Positions 8,519-16,748 of a stretch of 64,000 bases of DNA are shown one piece after another (position 1 is the first letter of the stretch; every line of letters starts with the position of its first letter). Source of the DNA: Caldilineaceae bacterium (GTDB taxonomy: Bacteria > Chloroflexota > Anaerolineae > Caldilineales > Caldilineaceae); assembly GCA_026708085.1 (NCBI GenBank), contig JAPOVP010000175.1, positions 1 to 64,000 of the forward strand, in the 5' to 3' direction. A program made the position numbers and the translations under genes. The notes under the pieces were generated by a model. That model did not search any database. It saw only the letters and a program-made list of their open reading frames with translations, and was not told where the DNA came from.

Positions 8519-9346
8519 TCAGAGCACGAAGTGCTCTTCCGCCGGCGTGCGGTAGTTGAGACGTTGATGCGGTCGTGCATGGTTGTAGAAGTCGAAATAG
8601 GCGGTCAGCCCAGCGTGCAGGTGACGCACCGAGTCATTCTGGTTGAGATAGATGTTCCCGTATTAGGCGCTGCGCCATAGACGTTCGCAGATGACGTTGT
8701 CGAGGGCGCGGCCGCGGCCATCCATGCTGACTTGAATGTTGGCTGCGAGCAGGCGGTGAAAGCATCGGCCGTGAACTGTGCGCCCTGGTCGGTGTTGAAG
8801 ATCTTGGGCCGACCCGTGCTGAACGCCTGACGCAGGGCATCAAGACAGAAGATGCCGTCCAGAGTGTTGGAGAGCTGCCAGGCGAACACATAACGGCTGT
8901 ATCAGTCGATGACAGCGACCGGGTACATGAAACCACGCAGGAGCGGCACATAGATAATATCTGCGCTCCAGACCTGATTGACATGCGTAATCGGCAGGTT
9001 GCGCAACAGATAGGGATAGCGCTTTTGCCCTTGGCCAGGCGAACTGCTGCTTCTCCTGGGGTAGATAGCTTGAATGCCCATCAGACGCATCAGCCGTCTG
9101 ACCCGTTTGCCATTGACGACGTAGCCGAGTCGACGCAGATGCGCGGTCATCTTGCGCCAGCCATAGAAAGGAGTGCGCAGGAACTGCTCGTCAATGTCGG
9201 CAGACCGACCGCTTTGCGAACAGGCGTATCAGATGCAGGTTCGATGCTGACTCGGGGGCGGCCTGGTACTAGATGGAGGAGCGGTTGAGCCCGAGCAGTT
9301 CACCCTGCCGCCGGACACTTAGAGTCGGGTTTGCTACATCGACCAT
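8519..9346 (-). pseudogene. IS3-family transposase OrfB, multiply inactivated
   Basis: Encodes the rve/DDE integrase part: WSADIIYVP carries the first Asp, NTDQGAQFTAD the second, and ALDNVICERLWRS the Glu. Lesions seen directly: TAG where SSIYYQ is expected near 9270, a frameshift near 9220, TGA in place of Trp at 8902-8904 (VID*YSRYVFAW), a frameshift near 8755 and TAA near 8662. The end NYRTPAEEHFVL is still readable up to 8519. A run of ten A on the coding strand (9387-9378) near the end of orfA is the usual kind of slippage site for making the OrfAB fusion. Confidence 0.85.
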
Positions 9347-9651
9347 ACGCCGTCTCTCACGGACCGAAGCGGGCAACTTTTTTTTTTCAGCCACTCAAGT
9401 TCCATCTTGAGCCGCCCGATCTGTTCATAGAGTTCTGCTTCCTGCGCCTCCTGCTCCCGTTGCTTGCGCTCGCCATTGCTGGCGAAGACGCTGGGCCCGT
9501 CTTCCAGCAGTTGCCGTTTCCAGGCCCGTATCAGGTTGGCATGAATCTCGTGTTCACTCGATAACTGGCAAATCGTCTTGCTGCCTTCAAGCGCTTCCAG
9601 CGCAACCCGAAACTTGTAGGCTGCCGTGCGTCGACGTCGTTTCCTGACCAT
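9334..9651 (-). CDS. IS3-family transposase OrfA
   Basis: 105 residues, intact. Residues 1-55 are the helix-turn-helix that binds the IS ends (MVRKRRRRTAAYKFRVALEA), residues 60-95 a leucine-zipper coiled coil ending in LEWLKKKS, where the poly-A slippage run lies. Without a functional OrfB it may act at most as a DNA-binding inhibitor. The same N terminus (MVRKRRRQTAAYKLRIALEA) is found in the relic at 16668. Confidence 0.85.
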   Translation of the reverse strand: MVRKRRRRTAAYKFRVALEALEGSKTICQLSSEHEIHANLIRAWKRQLLEDGPSVFASNGERKQREQEAQEAELYEQIGRLKMELEWLKKKSCPLRSVRDGVWSM

Positions 9652-9725
9652 TGAACTGGCCCTCCAAGTGCTTGGTGATCTGCTCCATTACACACCTATG
9701 CTCGTGGTCCAGTTCTTGGGGCCCA

Positions 9726-9850
9726 CTTCAGAGATCTCTGGCGATTAAGAGCAGCTTAGGCACTCTGCGCATGTTTTTTGGGGTGGCTCTACAAGAACTG
9801 CTTCAACCAAGAGAGCAATCAACGGGCTTCAATATCTGAAAGAGTCCCGG
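9726..9850 (+). other. Short gap with possible 3' gene remnant
   Basis: Between the IS end and the first permease gene a plus-strand frame ends at 9839 (LRMFFGVALQELLQPREQ). It may be the tail of the gene interrupted by the IS. Support is weak. Confidence 0.25.
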
Positions 9851-10549
9851 ATGCCGACCTTTACTCCGCCTGTCTGGTCCCATTTCCGCATTTACCAGGC
9901 GCAGTTGTTCCTGTTTTTCGTTCTCGGCGTTGTTGTTGCCGTTCTTCTCTATCCTTCCAGAGAGACCAGCCAACCATACGCGGTTGAGTACGTTTATTCA
10001 AGCTTCGTTTTTGGAGAGATCCTGTTGCCGCCCACCGTCGGCTGGCTCGCCTCCGGCATCATGCTGCGCGATCCTTTCCAGGAGGTGGTTCTGACTACGC
10101 CCTACTCGCAGGCGCGGCTGACTCTTGAACGGCTGTCTGTGCTGCTTGTGGCCGCGTTGCTTGCCTGGCTGGTTGTTCTGCTCTTCATCTGGCAACTGGC
10201 AGGACAGCCGCAGATCAATCTGTTGAAGTTGGGGCTGGCGGGTCTGCCGGTGATGTTGTTGTTTGGCGCGACAGGTCTTTGGAGCGGCTTGCGCCTGCGC
10301 GCCTGGGTCGGCGGCGGCTTCTGCGTAACCCTGCTATGGGGAAGCGGTCTGGTCTTTCGTCACGCCTGGTTGGGCCTTCCTCTGCTCTATCCATTCCTGA
10401 CCTATTTTGCAGCGGAGCATAGCGAGCATCCGGCCTGGTGGATCAACCGGCTGCTCCTGTGCGTCATTTCCGGTGTTCTCTTTGGCGACGCATGCCGTCT
10501 CGTCAACAACGAGGAGTTGCTGCTCACAGCAGGCAGAGAAGACGCATGA
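9851..10549 (+). CDS. ABC-2-type permease subunit
   Basis: 232 residues with about six hydrophobic segments (near 20-38, 50-66, 95-118, 128-148, 150-170 and 200-215), no soluble domain. It looks like a small integral-membrane part of an ABC-2 exporter. Its TGA overlaps the ATG of the next permease (ATGA at 10546), indicating coupled translation, and the ATPase follows at 13037. The three genes form one cassette. Substrate unknown. No strong ribosome binding site is visible before the ATG (AAAGAGTCCCGG), so an upstream start lost by the IS insertion is possible. Confidence 0.7.
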   Translation: MPTFTPPVWSHFRIYQAQLFLFFVLGVVVAVLLYPSRETSQPYAVEYVYSSFVFGEILLPPTVGWLASGIMLRDPFQEVVLTTPYSQARLTLERLSVLLVAALLAWLVVLLFIWQLAGQPQINLLKLGLAGLPVMLLFGATGLWSGLRLRAWVGGGFCVTLLWGSGLVFRHAWLGLPLLYPFLTYFAAEHSEHPAWWINRLLLCVISGVLFGDACRLVNNEELLLTAGREDA

Positions 10550-12963
10550 GACTGTTCATCGACGTGACCATCGCGCAGGCCACCCTTTTTGCCCGGCGTC
10601 CCGCCTTTGTAATCTACGCGGTTCTGATGTTGGTCCTGACCGGTGCCGTAATCTTCACAGACAACCTGAGCGGCGGGAGCGGTGCGCTGGTCGTCCGCGT
10701 CAGCAACAACATTCTGTTCTTCCAACTGCCGTTGCTGGCTCTGCTCATCAGCCCGTTGGTTGTTCAGAATAAAGGGCCGCGCAAAGACTGGTTGTGGACA
10801 ACCCCTCTGGAGCTTCCCCTCCTGGTTCTCAGCCAGTTTGTCAGTGTTGCCGTGGTTCTGTGTATTACGCTCGCCCTCACCGGCTTTTTCGCGCTGGCGT
10901 TTCTGACTATTGCGGGAATGATTCCCACAGGCAATGTTGTGTCGCTTTACGGCTATTATCTGCTATTGATTCTCCCGGTCACGCTTGCTGCCGCCGGCGC
11001 GGTCATTGCCCTGGCGCTGTTGGCGCGCAACACCTATGTGGTAACGGCGGCCGTAGCCGGCGTCAGTGCGCTCACATGGCTGGGCCTGTTTATGCCCACG
11101 GCTACGTTGCTGACGCCGCTGAACTTCACCTTGCTGACGTTGGACCTGAATCCGGTGGCCGGATTGGGGGCAGAGCGTCCCTTGCTGCTTTCTTTCCTTC
11201 TGTTTTATTTGGGCTGTATCCCGCTCATGTTGATCTTGGCCATGGCCGGTCATACGCGGCTGGACCGCAGAAGCGGCTGGTCTCCCAAATGGCGGCGCGG
11301 CTTTGCCGGTCTGGCGCTGCTGGCTGTCGTCGCGGCAGGTGGGACCTGGCAATATTTTTCCGTCAACGCCGCGCAGCGTCTGGTACCCCCGCCTGCGGCC
11401 GAACAGGTCGACGTATGGGAGGTTGTCAACGTAGAGCAGTCTGTCATACTCAATGGCCGGATTTTGGTGGCTTCCACAAAAATGAGCCTGAAGAACATGA
11501 CCGGCGCGGCACATGATTCAGTTGAACTGTCATTGAATTCCGGTTTACTCGTAACGGACGCAACTGTTGACGGGGAACCGGTTTTCAGCCAACGTGCTGG
11601 TGAGTTGATTCGTCTTGAAAGCTTACCCTCGCCCGTACCGGCTAATGATGGCATTGTATTGGAATTGAGGTACACTGGCATCCCTGTCCTGCTGAGAGAA
11701 GATTACACACCAGCAACAAGCATATCAGGGAACAATCCGGCTTCATTTCGAAAAGAAGCTGTCAGTTTTGTAAATGAACGTACGTTACAATGGATGCGCG
11801 ATAGCGATTGGTTTGCATGGCCCTTGTCTTCCGGTCCGCACGTCGCCGGAAACGCCCATAAACTCCGGATCTCATTCAACAACTGGGACGGCCCTGTTCT
11901 GACATCGGGGGCAGTCATCGCACAGGACAGTGGAGTCGATATCTACACGTGGGACAAGCCCCCGCAGTTCCTGTTGGCCAGAGGCGTGTACAGACACGAT
12001 TCCTCTGCCGAGGGCGATACCTGGGTAGGCAAGCTGAGTACCGGGCAGACAACAACAACCGCGCGGAAGCTGCTGCGACTGCGCCGCGCCTTGGGTGAGT
12101 GGCTCGAGCCCTCTCCCCCCGCAGCGTATCAGGCGGTTGAACTACCGTATGTACAGGGCATAGCTATGGGGGGATCACTCCTTGGATTCCCCAACGAGAT
12201 TGAAAGCAGCTTCTCTCATTCTTCGACGTCTGTGACTGTCTCTGATTCATCCTCCGGAGCTCCACCAGAAGTCAAGACTGTGCATACACCGGCAGCCGCT
12301 TCTTTCTTGAATCTTGCAGTCGAAGTAAGCCGCCCATGGCTTTCGGATGAGATTCTCTGGCCAAGAAATGAGTTGACCAGGTCCGGCAACCTGCGAAGCT
12401 ATAGTGTAACGTGTGACCCCCCTGATGACACTGGAAACCAGGAGTGCGTACGGGAGAGTTTGGGGGGCGTAAATCCGCAGGCGCCAGACGGTCGTTGGAG
12501 CGAGGAATCAGAGTCTAAGTCGGACGTAGCGCCTCTCCTGCAGGCTTTTGCGGTTGTCGTTGCTCATGAGCTTGTGCTGACTGTAGCAGGTGAACAGGCG
12601 TTCGTTAAGGAGGAGCTCTCTAAGTGGAATGGCATAATCCTTCTCTACTTGGAAGGCCAGGGCAACACCAATTCGCTCATATCCCCGTACCTTGCGCCGG
12701 AGCAACTCCCTGTAGGCACCTGGACAGATCGCCACAACTGCCAGCTTGCCCACTTCGTCGTTGCGCTCAGTGAGTTCAAATCCCAACTGGGGCGCGACGC
12801 CCTGGCCGGTCTGATCGCCGCGCTGGCGCAAACGCACCCCCCGGGCGGCGACCCCATTACTGAAGAAGCGGTGCGACGGATTCTGCAAGACAGTTTCGGC
12901 TATGAGTCGCCCCCCTCCGAAATGGCCTGTACACCTGGGGAAGCGCGAACGCCCGCCCGATGA
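10546..12963 (+). CDS. ABC-2 permease fused to a degenerate peptidase-M1-like domain
   Basis: 805 residues from the ATG that overlaps the previous stop; a longer frame from 10438 is ignored because it runs inside the upstream gene. Residues 15-245 contain about six membrane helices of an ABC-2 type permease and one more helix lies near 252-272; the remaining 530 residues are soluble. The soluble part resembles the non-catalytic beta part and catalytic core of M1 aminopeptidases as found in known permease/M1 fusions. The expected HExxH zinc motif is present only as HELVL (H674-E675-L676-V677-L678), so the second His is Leu; a KEEL segment follows where the third ligand helix would be. It is therefore probably a binding or scaffold domain and not an active peptidase. 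Partner of the genes at 9851 and 13037. Confidence 0.7.
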   Translation: MRLFIDVTIAQATLFARRPAFVIYAVLMLVLTGAVIFTDNLSGGSGALVVRVSNNILFFQLPLLALLISPLVVQNKGPRKDWLWTTPLELPLLVLSQFVSVAVVLCITLALTGFFALAFLTIAGMIPTGNVVSLYGYYLLLILPVTLAAAGAVIALALLARNTYVVTAAVAGVSALTWLGLFMPTATLLTPLNFTLLTLDLNPVAGLGAERPLLLSFLLFYLGCIPLMLILAMAGHTRLDRRSGWSPKWRRGFAGLALLAVVAAGGTWQYFSVNAAQRLVPPPAAEQVDVWEVVNVEQSVILNGRILVASTKMSLKNMTGAAHDSVELSLNSGLLVTDATVDGEPVFSQRAGELIRLESLPSPVPANDGIVLELRYTGIPVLLREDYTPATSISGNNPASFRKEAVSFVNERTLQWMRDSDWFAWPLSSGPHVAGNAHKLRISFNNWDGPVLTSGAVIAQDSGVDIYTWDKPPQFLLARGVYRHDSSAEGDTWVGKLSTGQTTTTARKLLRLRRALGEWLEPSPPAAYQAVELPYVQGIAMGGSLLGFPNEIESSFSHSSTSVTVSDSSSGAPPEVKTVHTPAAASFLNLAVEVSRPWLSDEILWPRNELTRSGNLRSYSVTCDPPDDTGNQECVRESLGGVNPQAPDGRWSEESESKSDVAPLLQAFAVVVAHELVLTVAGEQAFVKEELSKWNGIILLYLEGQGNTNSLISPYLAPEQLPVGTWTDRHNCQLAHFVVALSEFKSQLGRDALAGLIAALAQTHPPGGDPITEEAVRRILQDSFGYESPPSEMACTPGEARTPAR

Positions 12964-13036
12964 GCGGCAGGTGACAGGCCCTTTTCAACTACTGCACGCC
13001 GATTTGCCACAGGGCCTGTCCTCAATCTGAGCCGGT

Positions 13037-13936
13037 GTGAACATGATGAAAATTACGATTGACGACCTGACCAAAGTCTACCACTCGAGGTTTTACCGCA
13101 CACACACGGTTGCCCTCGAGAATCTTTCGTTTGTCATTGAAATGGGGATGTTCGGCCTGCTTGGACCGAACGGCGCCGGCAAGACAACTCTGATGCGGGT
13201 GCTGGCCACTTTGTTGCGGCCCACCAGCGGCGCCGCTTATGTAGGCGATTGGAAGGTCGATGATCGCAACCAGAAATGGGCGATCCGCGCACAGCTTGGC
13301 TATCTGCCGCAAGAGATCCAGATGTACGACAATCTCTCCGCACGTGAATTTCTGGCCTTTGTGGCTGCCTTGAAGTGTGTTCCTGCAGAAGAGCGCGGCC
13401 GGCAGATCGGGGGAATGCTGGAGTTGACCGGATTGAGCGACGCGGCGGGCCGCAAGATCAGGGCCTACTCGGGAGGTATGAAGCGGCGGCTCGGCGTAGC
13501 GCAGGCGCTCATCGGCAACCCCAAAGTCCTCATCGTTGACGAACCGACCGCCGGCCTGGACCCCCAGGAACGGGTGCGCTTCCGCAATCTGCTCGTTGAG
13601 CTGTCTCAGGAGCGGCTGGTGCTACTGTCTTCACATATAACGGAGGATATCGCTCAGACCTGCTCGCGTCTTGCGGTCCTCGACCATGGGCAGCTGCGCT
13701 TTCACGGCGGTATCCAGACGTTACTGCAGACGACGGCGGGGCGCGTCTGGGAGTCTACAACGGTGGATCACGCAGTGCAGGAGCGAGAGGATTTGCAGGT
13801 GGTTGCCATCACCCATACGGAGCAGGGAACCCACTATCGGGTACTGGCAGCAGAAAAACCTACTGCCGATGCGGTCCCGGCATCCCCGACTGTTGAGGAT
13901 GCCTACCTCTGGCTGATCCGATCGCGCAATACGTGA
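13037..13936 (+). CDS. ABC transporter ATP-binding protein
   Basis: 299 residues. Walker A GPNGAGKT at 43-50, Q-loop Q92, signature YSGGMKRR at 144-151, Walker B VLIVDEP at 164-170, switch His200, followed by a 90-residue C-terminal extension common in drug/peptide exporter ATPases. It should energise the two permeases encoded just upstream. The start is drawn at GTG 13037; ATG at 13043 or 13046 would be just as good. It is separated from the previous gene by 73 bases. The 3' end is convergent with, and slightly overlaps, the broken regulator at 13903-14392. Confidence 0.9.
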   Translation: MNMMKITIDDLTKVYHSRFYRTHTVALENLSFVIEMGMFGLLGPNGAGKTTLMRVLATLLRPTSGAAYVGDWKVDDRNQKWAIRAQLGYLPQEIQMYDNLSAREFLAFVAALKCVPAEERGRQIGGMLELTGLSDAAGRKIRAYSGGMKRRLGVAQALIGNPKVLIVDEPTAGLDPQERVRFRNLLVELSQERLVLLSSHITEDIAQTCSRLAVLDHGQLRFHGGIQTLLQTTAGRVWESTTVDHAVQEREDLQVVAITHTEQGTHYRVLAAEKPTADAVPASPTVEDAYLWLIRSRNT

Positions 13937-14392
13937 TTCCCGACCGCTTGCCGCAACATCTGGCGCAAGCGCCCATTGAGAGCTAGGATCAAATTGTGAA
14001 AAGCGAGCAATACGCGGTTGACGCCAAGGTTATCGGCGACGGGATCCACTGAGGAAAGCGGGCACCCAGAGGGTGTCCAGTGATGCCCAGACCTGCCTGA
14101 AAACCTCTTCACTGCCCAGAGCGGCGCGTACGAGCCCTGCGTCAGTCACCTCGCTGGCCATGGCAAAGAACTCGCAGCGTTCAAACGATGTGAGTTGAAA
14201 GTCCTGAGCCAGTCCTTCCAGGATTTCCCTGTCCAGCCGAGCCTGCTCGCCTCCTTCGATCTTGCCCACAATCCGTACCGTCAACCCGGTCTCGTCGGCC
14301 AGTCGATGCTGGCTCCAACTGTGCCCGCTGACTAAGTCGATCTGCTCCTTGCGTAACGCGGTCACGATCTGCCCGAAAGTTCTGTGCTCCAC
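13903..14392 (-). pseudogene. XRE-type regulator with MmyB-like domain, frameshifted
   Basis: The first 115 codons encode a helix-turn-helix (SWSQHRLADETGLTVRIVGKIE) and a following helical segment (LTSFERCEFFAMAS). The frame ends at 14030 (SGSRRR), but a one-base shift at about 14045 restores DPVADNLGVNRVLLAF, which is the PAF..D..ADILAVN pattern of the MmyB-like ligand-binding domain, running to a stop at 13903. So a single indel separates the two halves. It reads towards the ATPase gene and may once have regulated that cassette. A sequencing error would look the same. Confidence 0.6.
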
Positions 14393-14625
14393 GCCTTCCC
14401 CCCTCCTCGTTGCCAGCGCTCTCGAATCAAATTTGAAACCCGCACGAGCCTACGATGCCTCCACCAAACGAGCTTTCGTCAGGGGATTCACCGATTCTGG
14501 CACATTCGCCGTACCGAAGTCGATAAGTTGGGCGTACCGGTTTTGGCAGATTTGTGCGAGACGGGAAGGGCTGCATCAGATTTGCTGTGGGCGAAGGAGT
14601 AGCAGGTGCTTTCTGAAGACGATTC

Positions 14626-15515
14626 GGAAGGAGTGACTGATGAACCGCTACTTGCTGTTTGGTCCGGAATGTGGGTCTTGTTCGGGGATTGCGGACAAGA
14701 TCGAAAAGTAGACTGACGGCCTGCTTGTGGCTCGCATTCTGGCCGAGGTGGAGATCCAAGAGCATCTGAATGCTGCACTTCCCCAAGGATGGAAGTTTGA
14801 ACCAATGGTGCTCGAAGTGGACGGCAAGGACATTCAGATCTTTGCAGGCGTCTTCATGCGATTGCGCCTGGTTCAGCTGCTCGGTATTCGACGTGCCTGG
14901 CGCGTCGCTTCCCTCGAGTACGGGTCTGTCAGAGATTTGGGCGTTTTCAATGAAGAGCGCCGCAGCTTTGTCCGATACGACGGCAATGTTTTGGCGGGGC
15001 TGACCGTGTTGGGCTTGAAGCCCATGCGTACAGTGGCTCTGTTGATGCTAAAATCGCCCGATTCTACGATCTCGGCGAGGAATCTGGCGGGCACGGAGCT
15101 TCAGGGGGCGATAACCGAGGCGGTCGGCGTTGGGGAATACGGTATCTTTCGAGAATATCTTCCCTCAAGAGAGCATTCCGAGGAACGAGGGCAGGCGACC
15201 GGCATTCAGATCGACGAATCCGGCTTTGACCCGGGCCTGTACGTGACTTTGCCCTACTCGAACGCGCAAACGGGTAGTGTCGCCCAGGTCAAGTACATCC
15301 GGAACGTTTCAGATGTTGAGGTCGTGGTGGGTTTGTTCCACTGCGCGAACTCCATGGTCGAAAGCATTGGCGTACATGAGGTCATTGATGGGCGGGTCGT
15401 TCACACCAGGACCTTCGAATTCAGGAATGGAATGGACACCAGTAGGGAGACAGGCAATTCATATTCTAGAAGCAGTTTGAAAAGGTTCAACTGGGTGCCA
15501 AGCGGCGAACCATGA
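14626..15515 (+). pseudogene. CxxC thiol-oxidoreductase-like gene with early stop, 3' end replaced by IS
   Basis: GGAAGGAG at 14626-14633 precedes ATG at 14640. The frame starts MNRYLLFGPECGSCSGI with a CGSC motif at residues 11-14, as in thiol-disulfide (DCC/thioredoxin-like) proteins. Codon 24 is TAG (14709); the same frame continues without shift for 268 codons to 15515. A GTG at 14727 could restart translation and make a 262-residue protein without the CxxC. The last 15 codons lie inside the inverted repeat and body of the IS5-like element (from 15469), so the natural C terminus is missing. The middle of the protein is not recognised. Confidence 0.5.
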
Positions 15516-16329
15516 GACGAATCATAGCGATATGGATAAAGGCGACACTGCTTTCGGGCAGTCGTTCATAGTCTTTGCAGAGGCGACGATTGAGGACAAG
15601 CCAAGCGAAGGTGCGTTCCACCACTCAACTACGGGGCAATACGGAGAAACCTTTTTGCTCCTGCAGGCGGAGTACAGGTTGTAGGCGAAAGCGAAAACGC
15701 TGCGCAACCCATCTCTGCAAAGAGCCGCGATAGGCGCCGTCAACCCAGATGAGACGCAGTTTCCGGCCGAAACCGCAGCCTCGTCTGAGCAGTTGCCGTG
15801 CCCCATCGCGGTCAGGCAGGTCGGCAGCAGTGACCAGGACGGCCAATGTGAGTCCCAGCGTATCGACGAGAAGATGCCGTTTCCGTCCTGTGATGCGTTT
15901 GCCGCCATCGTAGCCTCGCACACCTGCCGGTGTATGGCCAGTCTTGACTGTCTGACTATCGATACTGCCAGCCGTTGGATGCTTGTGTCGCCCGACTCGA
16001 TGACGAACCCGCACTCTGAGCGTGTCATGCAACCTGCGCCAGGTGCCATCGTCCCGCTACTGCCTGAAGTAGATGTAAACACTCTGCCACAGCGGAAAGT
16101 CACTCGGCAGCATCCGCCACTGGATGCCACCCACAGTCAGGTAGAGCATGGCATCAACCACCAGACGCATGTCCAGACTGCGTGGTCGCCCGCCCGGTTT
16201 GGCTGCGGGAATCAGATGCTGGATAATAGACCACTGGCTGTCAGTCAAATCTGTTGGGTATCGTTTTGTTTTCACAAAGACTACGTATACCACAATTTGG
16301 CTGACAGCCTTTACTTTTCAAACAGCCTC
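15469..16329 (-). mobile_element. Degraded IS5-like insertion sequence, 861 bp
   Basis: Imperfect terminal inverted repeats GAAGCAGTTTGAAAAG (15469-15484) and GAGGCTGTTTGAAAAG (16329-16314 on the minus strand), matching at 14 of 16 positions. The length and the single transposase gene of IS5/IS427 type fit. I find no clear target duplication. It inserted into or at the end of the CxxC gene on its left and abuts a membrane-protein fragment on its right. Confidence 0.75.
15487..16293 (-). pseudogene. IS5/IS427-type transposase with two in-frame stops
   Basis: One continuous frame of 269 codons interrupted by TAG at 16059-16057 (after VYIYFRQ) and TGA at 15627-15625 (before VVERTFAW, where Trp is expected). 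DDE residues remain: IDSQTVK, DGAYRG and VVERTFAW. N-terminal part [19 protein letters not shown] is typical of the DUF4096/IS5 N domain. All lesions are substitutions; the frame itself is intact. Confidence 0.8.
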
Positions 16330-16569
16330 TCAAGGTCATTTTTTAGGAACAGTTTACGTCGTTTGCTTGTCTACATCGGCATGATGCTGGCTTCCGTCGC
16401 TGTATTTGCTGGCATTCTTGTCTTGTTGGCGATCCCGGTTTCAATTATTCTCTCCGCTACTGATTTTCCTATCGTCGGATTAAGCAATGTTCTTACTACT
16501 TCTATTCCACTGGACGGCTTAGAGGGCGCAAGGACGCCAGATCGAGTCGATCATGAACGTGATGGATAA
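16330..16569 (+). pseudogene. Membrane-protein fragment downstream of the IS
   Basis: About 80 codons open from the IS edge, with one strong membrane helix (YIGMMLASVAVFAGILVLL) preceded by SFFRNSLRRLL. No start codon with a ribosome site is visible, so it is probably the 3' end of a gene cut by the IS5-like element, possibly of the same locus as the CxxC gene to the left. Confidence 0.35.
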
Positions 16570-16593
16570 CGTCCTGTGGAGAGAATTATGAAG

Positions 16594-16743
16594 TAAGCCC
16601 CAAAAACTGGACCACGAGCTAAGGTGTATAATGGAGCAGATCACCAAACACGTGGCGGGCCAGTTCAATGGTCAGGAAACGACGTCGACAAACGGCAGCC
16701 TACAAGCTTCGGATTGCCCTGGAAGCGATTGAAGGCAGGAAGC
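16594..16743 (+). mobile_element. Truncated IS3-family relic
   Basis: 150 bases corresponding to the right end of the element at 8426-9725 and the first 25 codons of its orfA (MVRKRRRQTAAYKLRIALEA). The terminus is eroded to TAAGCCCCAA. The relic stops within six bases of the stop codon of the dehydrogenase gene on the other strand. Confidence 0.8.
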
Positions 16744-16748
16744 CTTCC

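Larger units (their letters stand above)
8426..9725 (-). mobile_element. Degraded IS3-family insertion sequence, 1.3 kb
   Basis: Terminal inverted repeats TGGGTCCCAA/GGACCACGA (left) and TGGGCCCCAA/GGACCACGA (right, read on the minus strand) bound a 1300-bp element with the OrfA/OrfB organisation of the IS3 family on the minus strand. I see no target-site duplication. OrfA is intact, OrfB is broken, so the copy cannot transpose by itself. Parts of the same element recur at 5764 (one end) and 16594 (other end plus the start of orfA). Confidence 0.88.

Noticed and set aside
10438-10545. Longer N terminus for the second permease
   Set aside because: The added 36 residues are out of frame inside the upstream permease gene and are Arg/Pro-rich; the overlapping ATGA start is better.
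5084-16293. Recoding of TAG or TGA as sense codons
   Set aside because: Intact genes in the window use TAA, TAG and TGA as normal stops, so a changed genetic code does not explain the in-frame stops; decay does.
15793-16569. 258-codon plus-strand frame
   Set aside because: The first 180 codons are antisense to the IS5 transposase. Only the part after the IS edge (16330-16569) is kept as a possible gene fragment.
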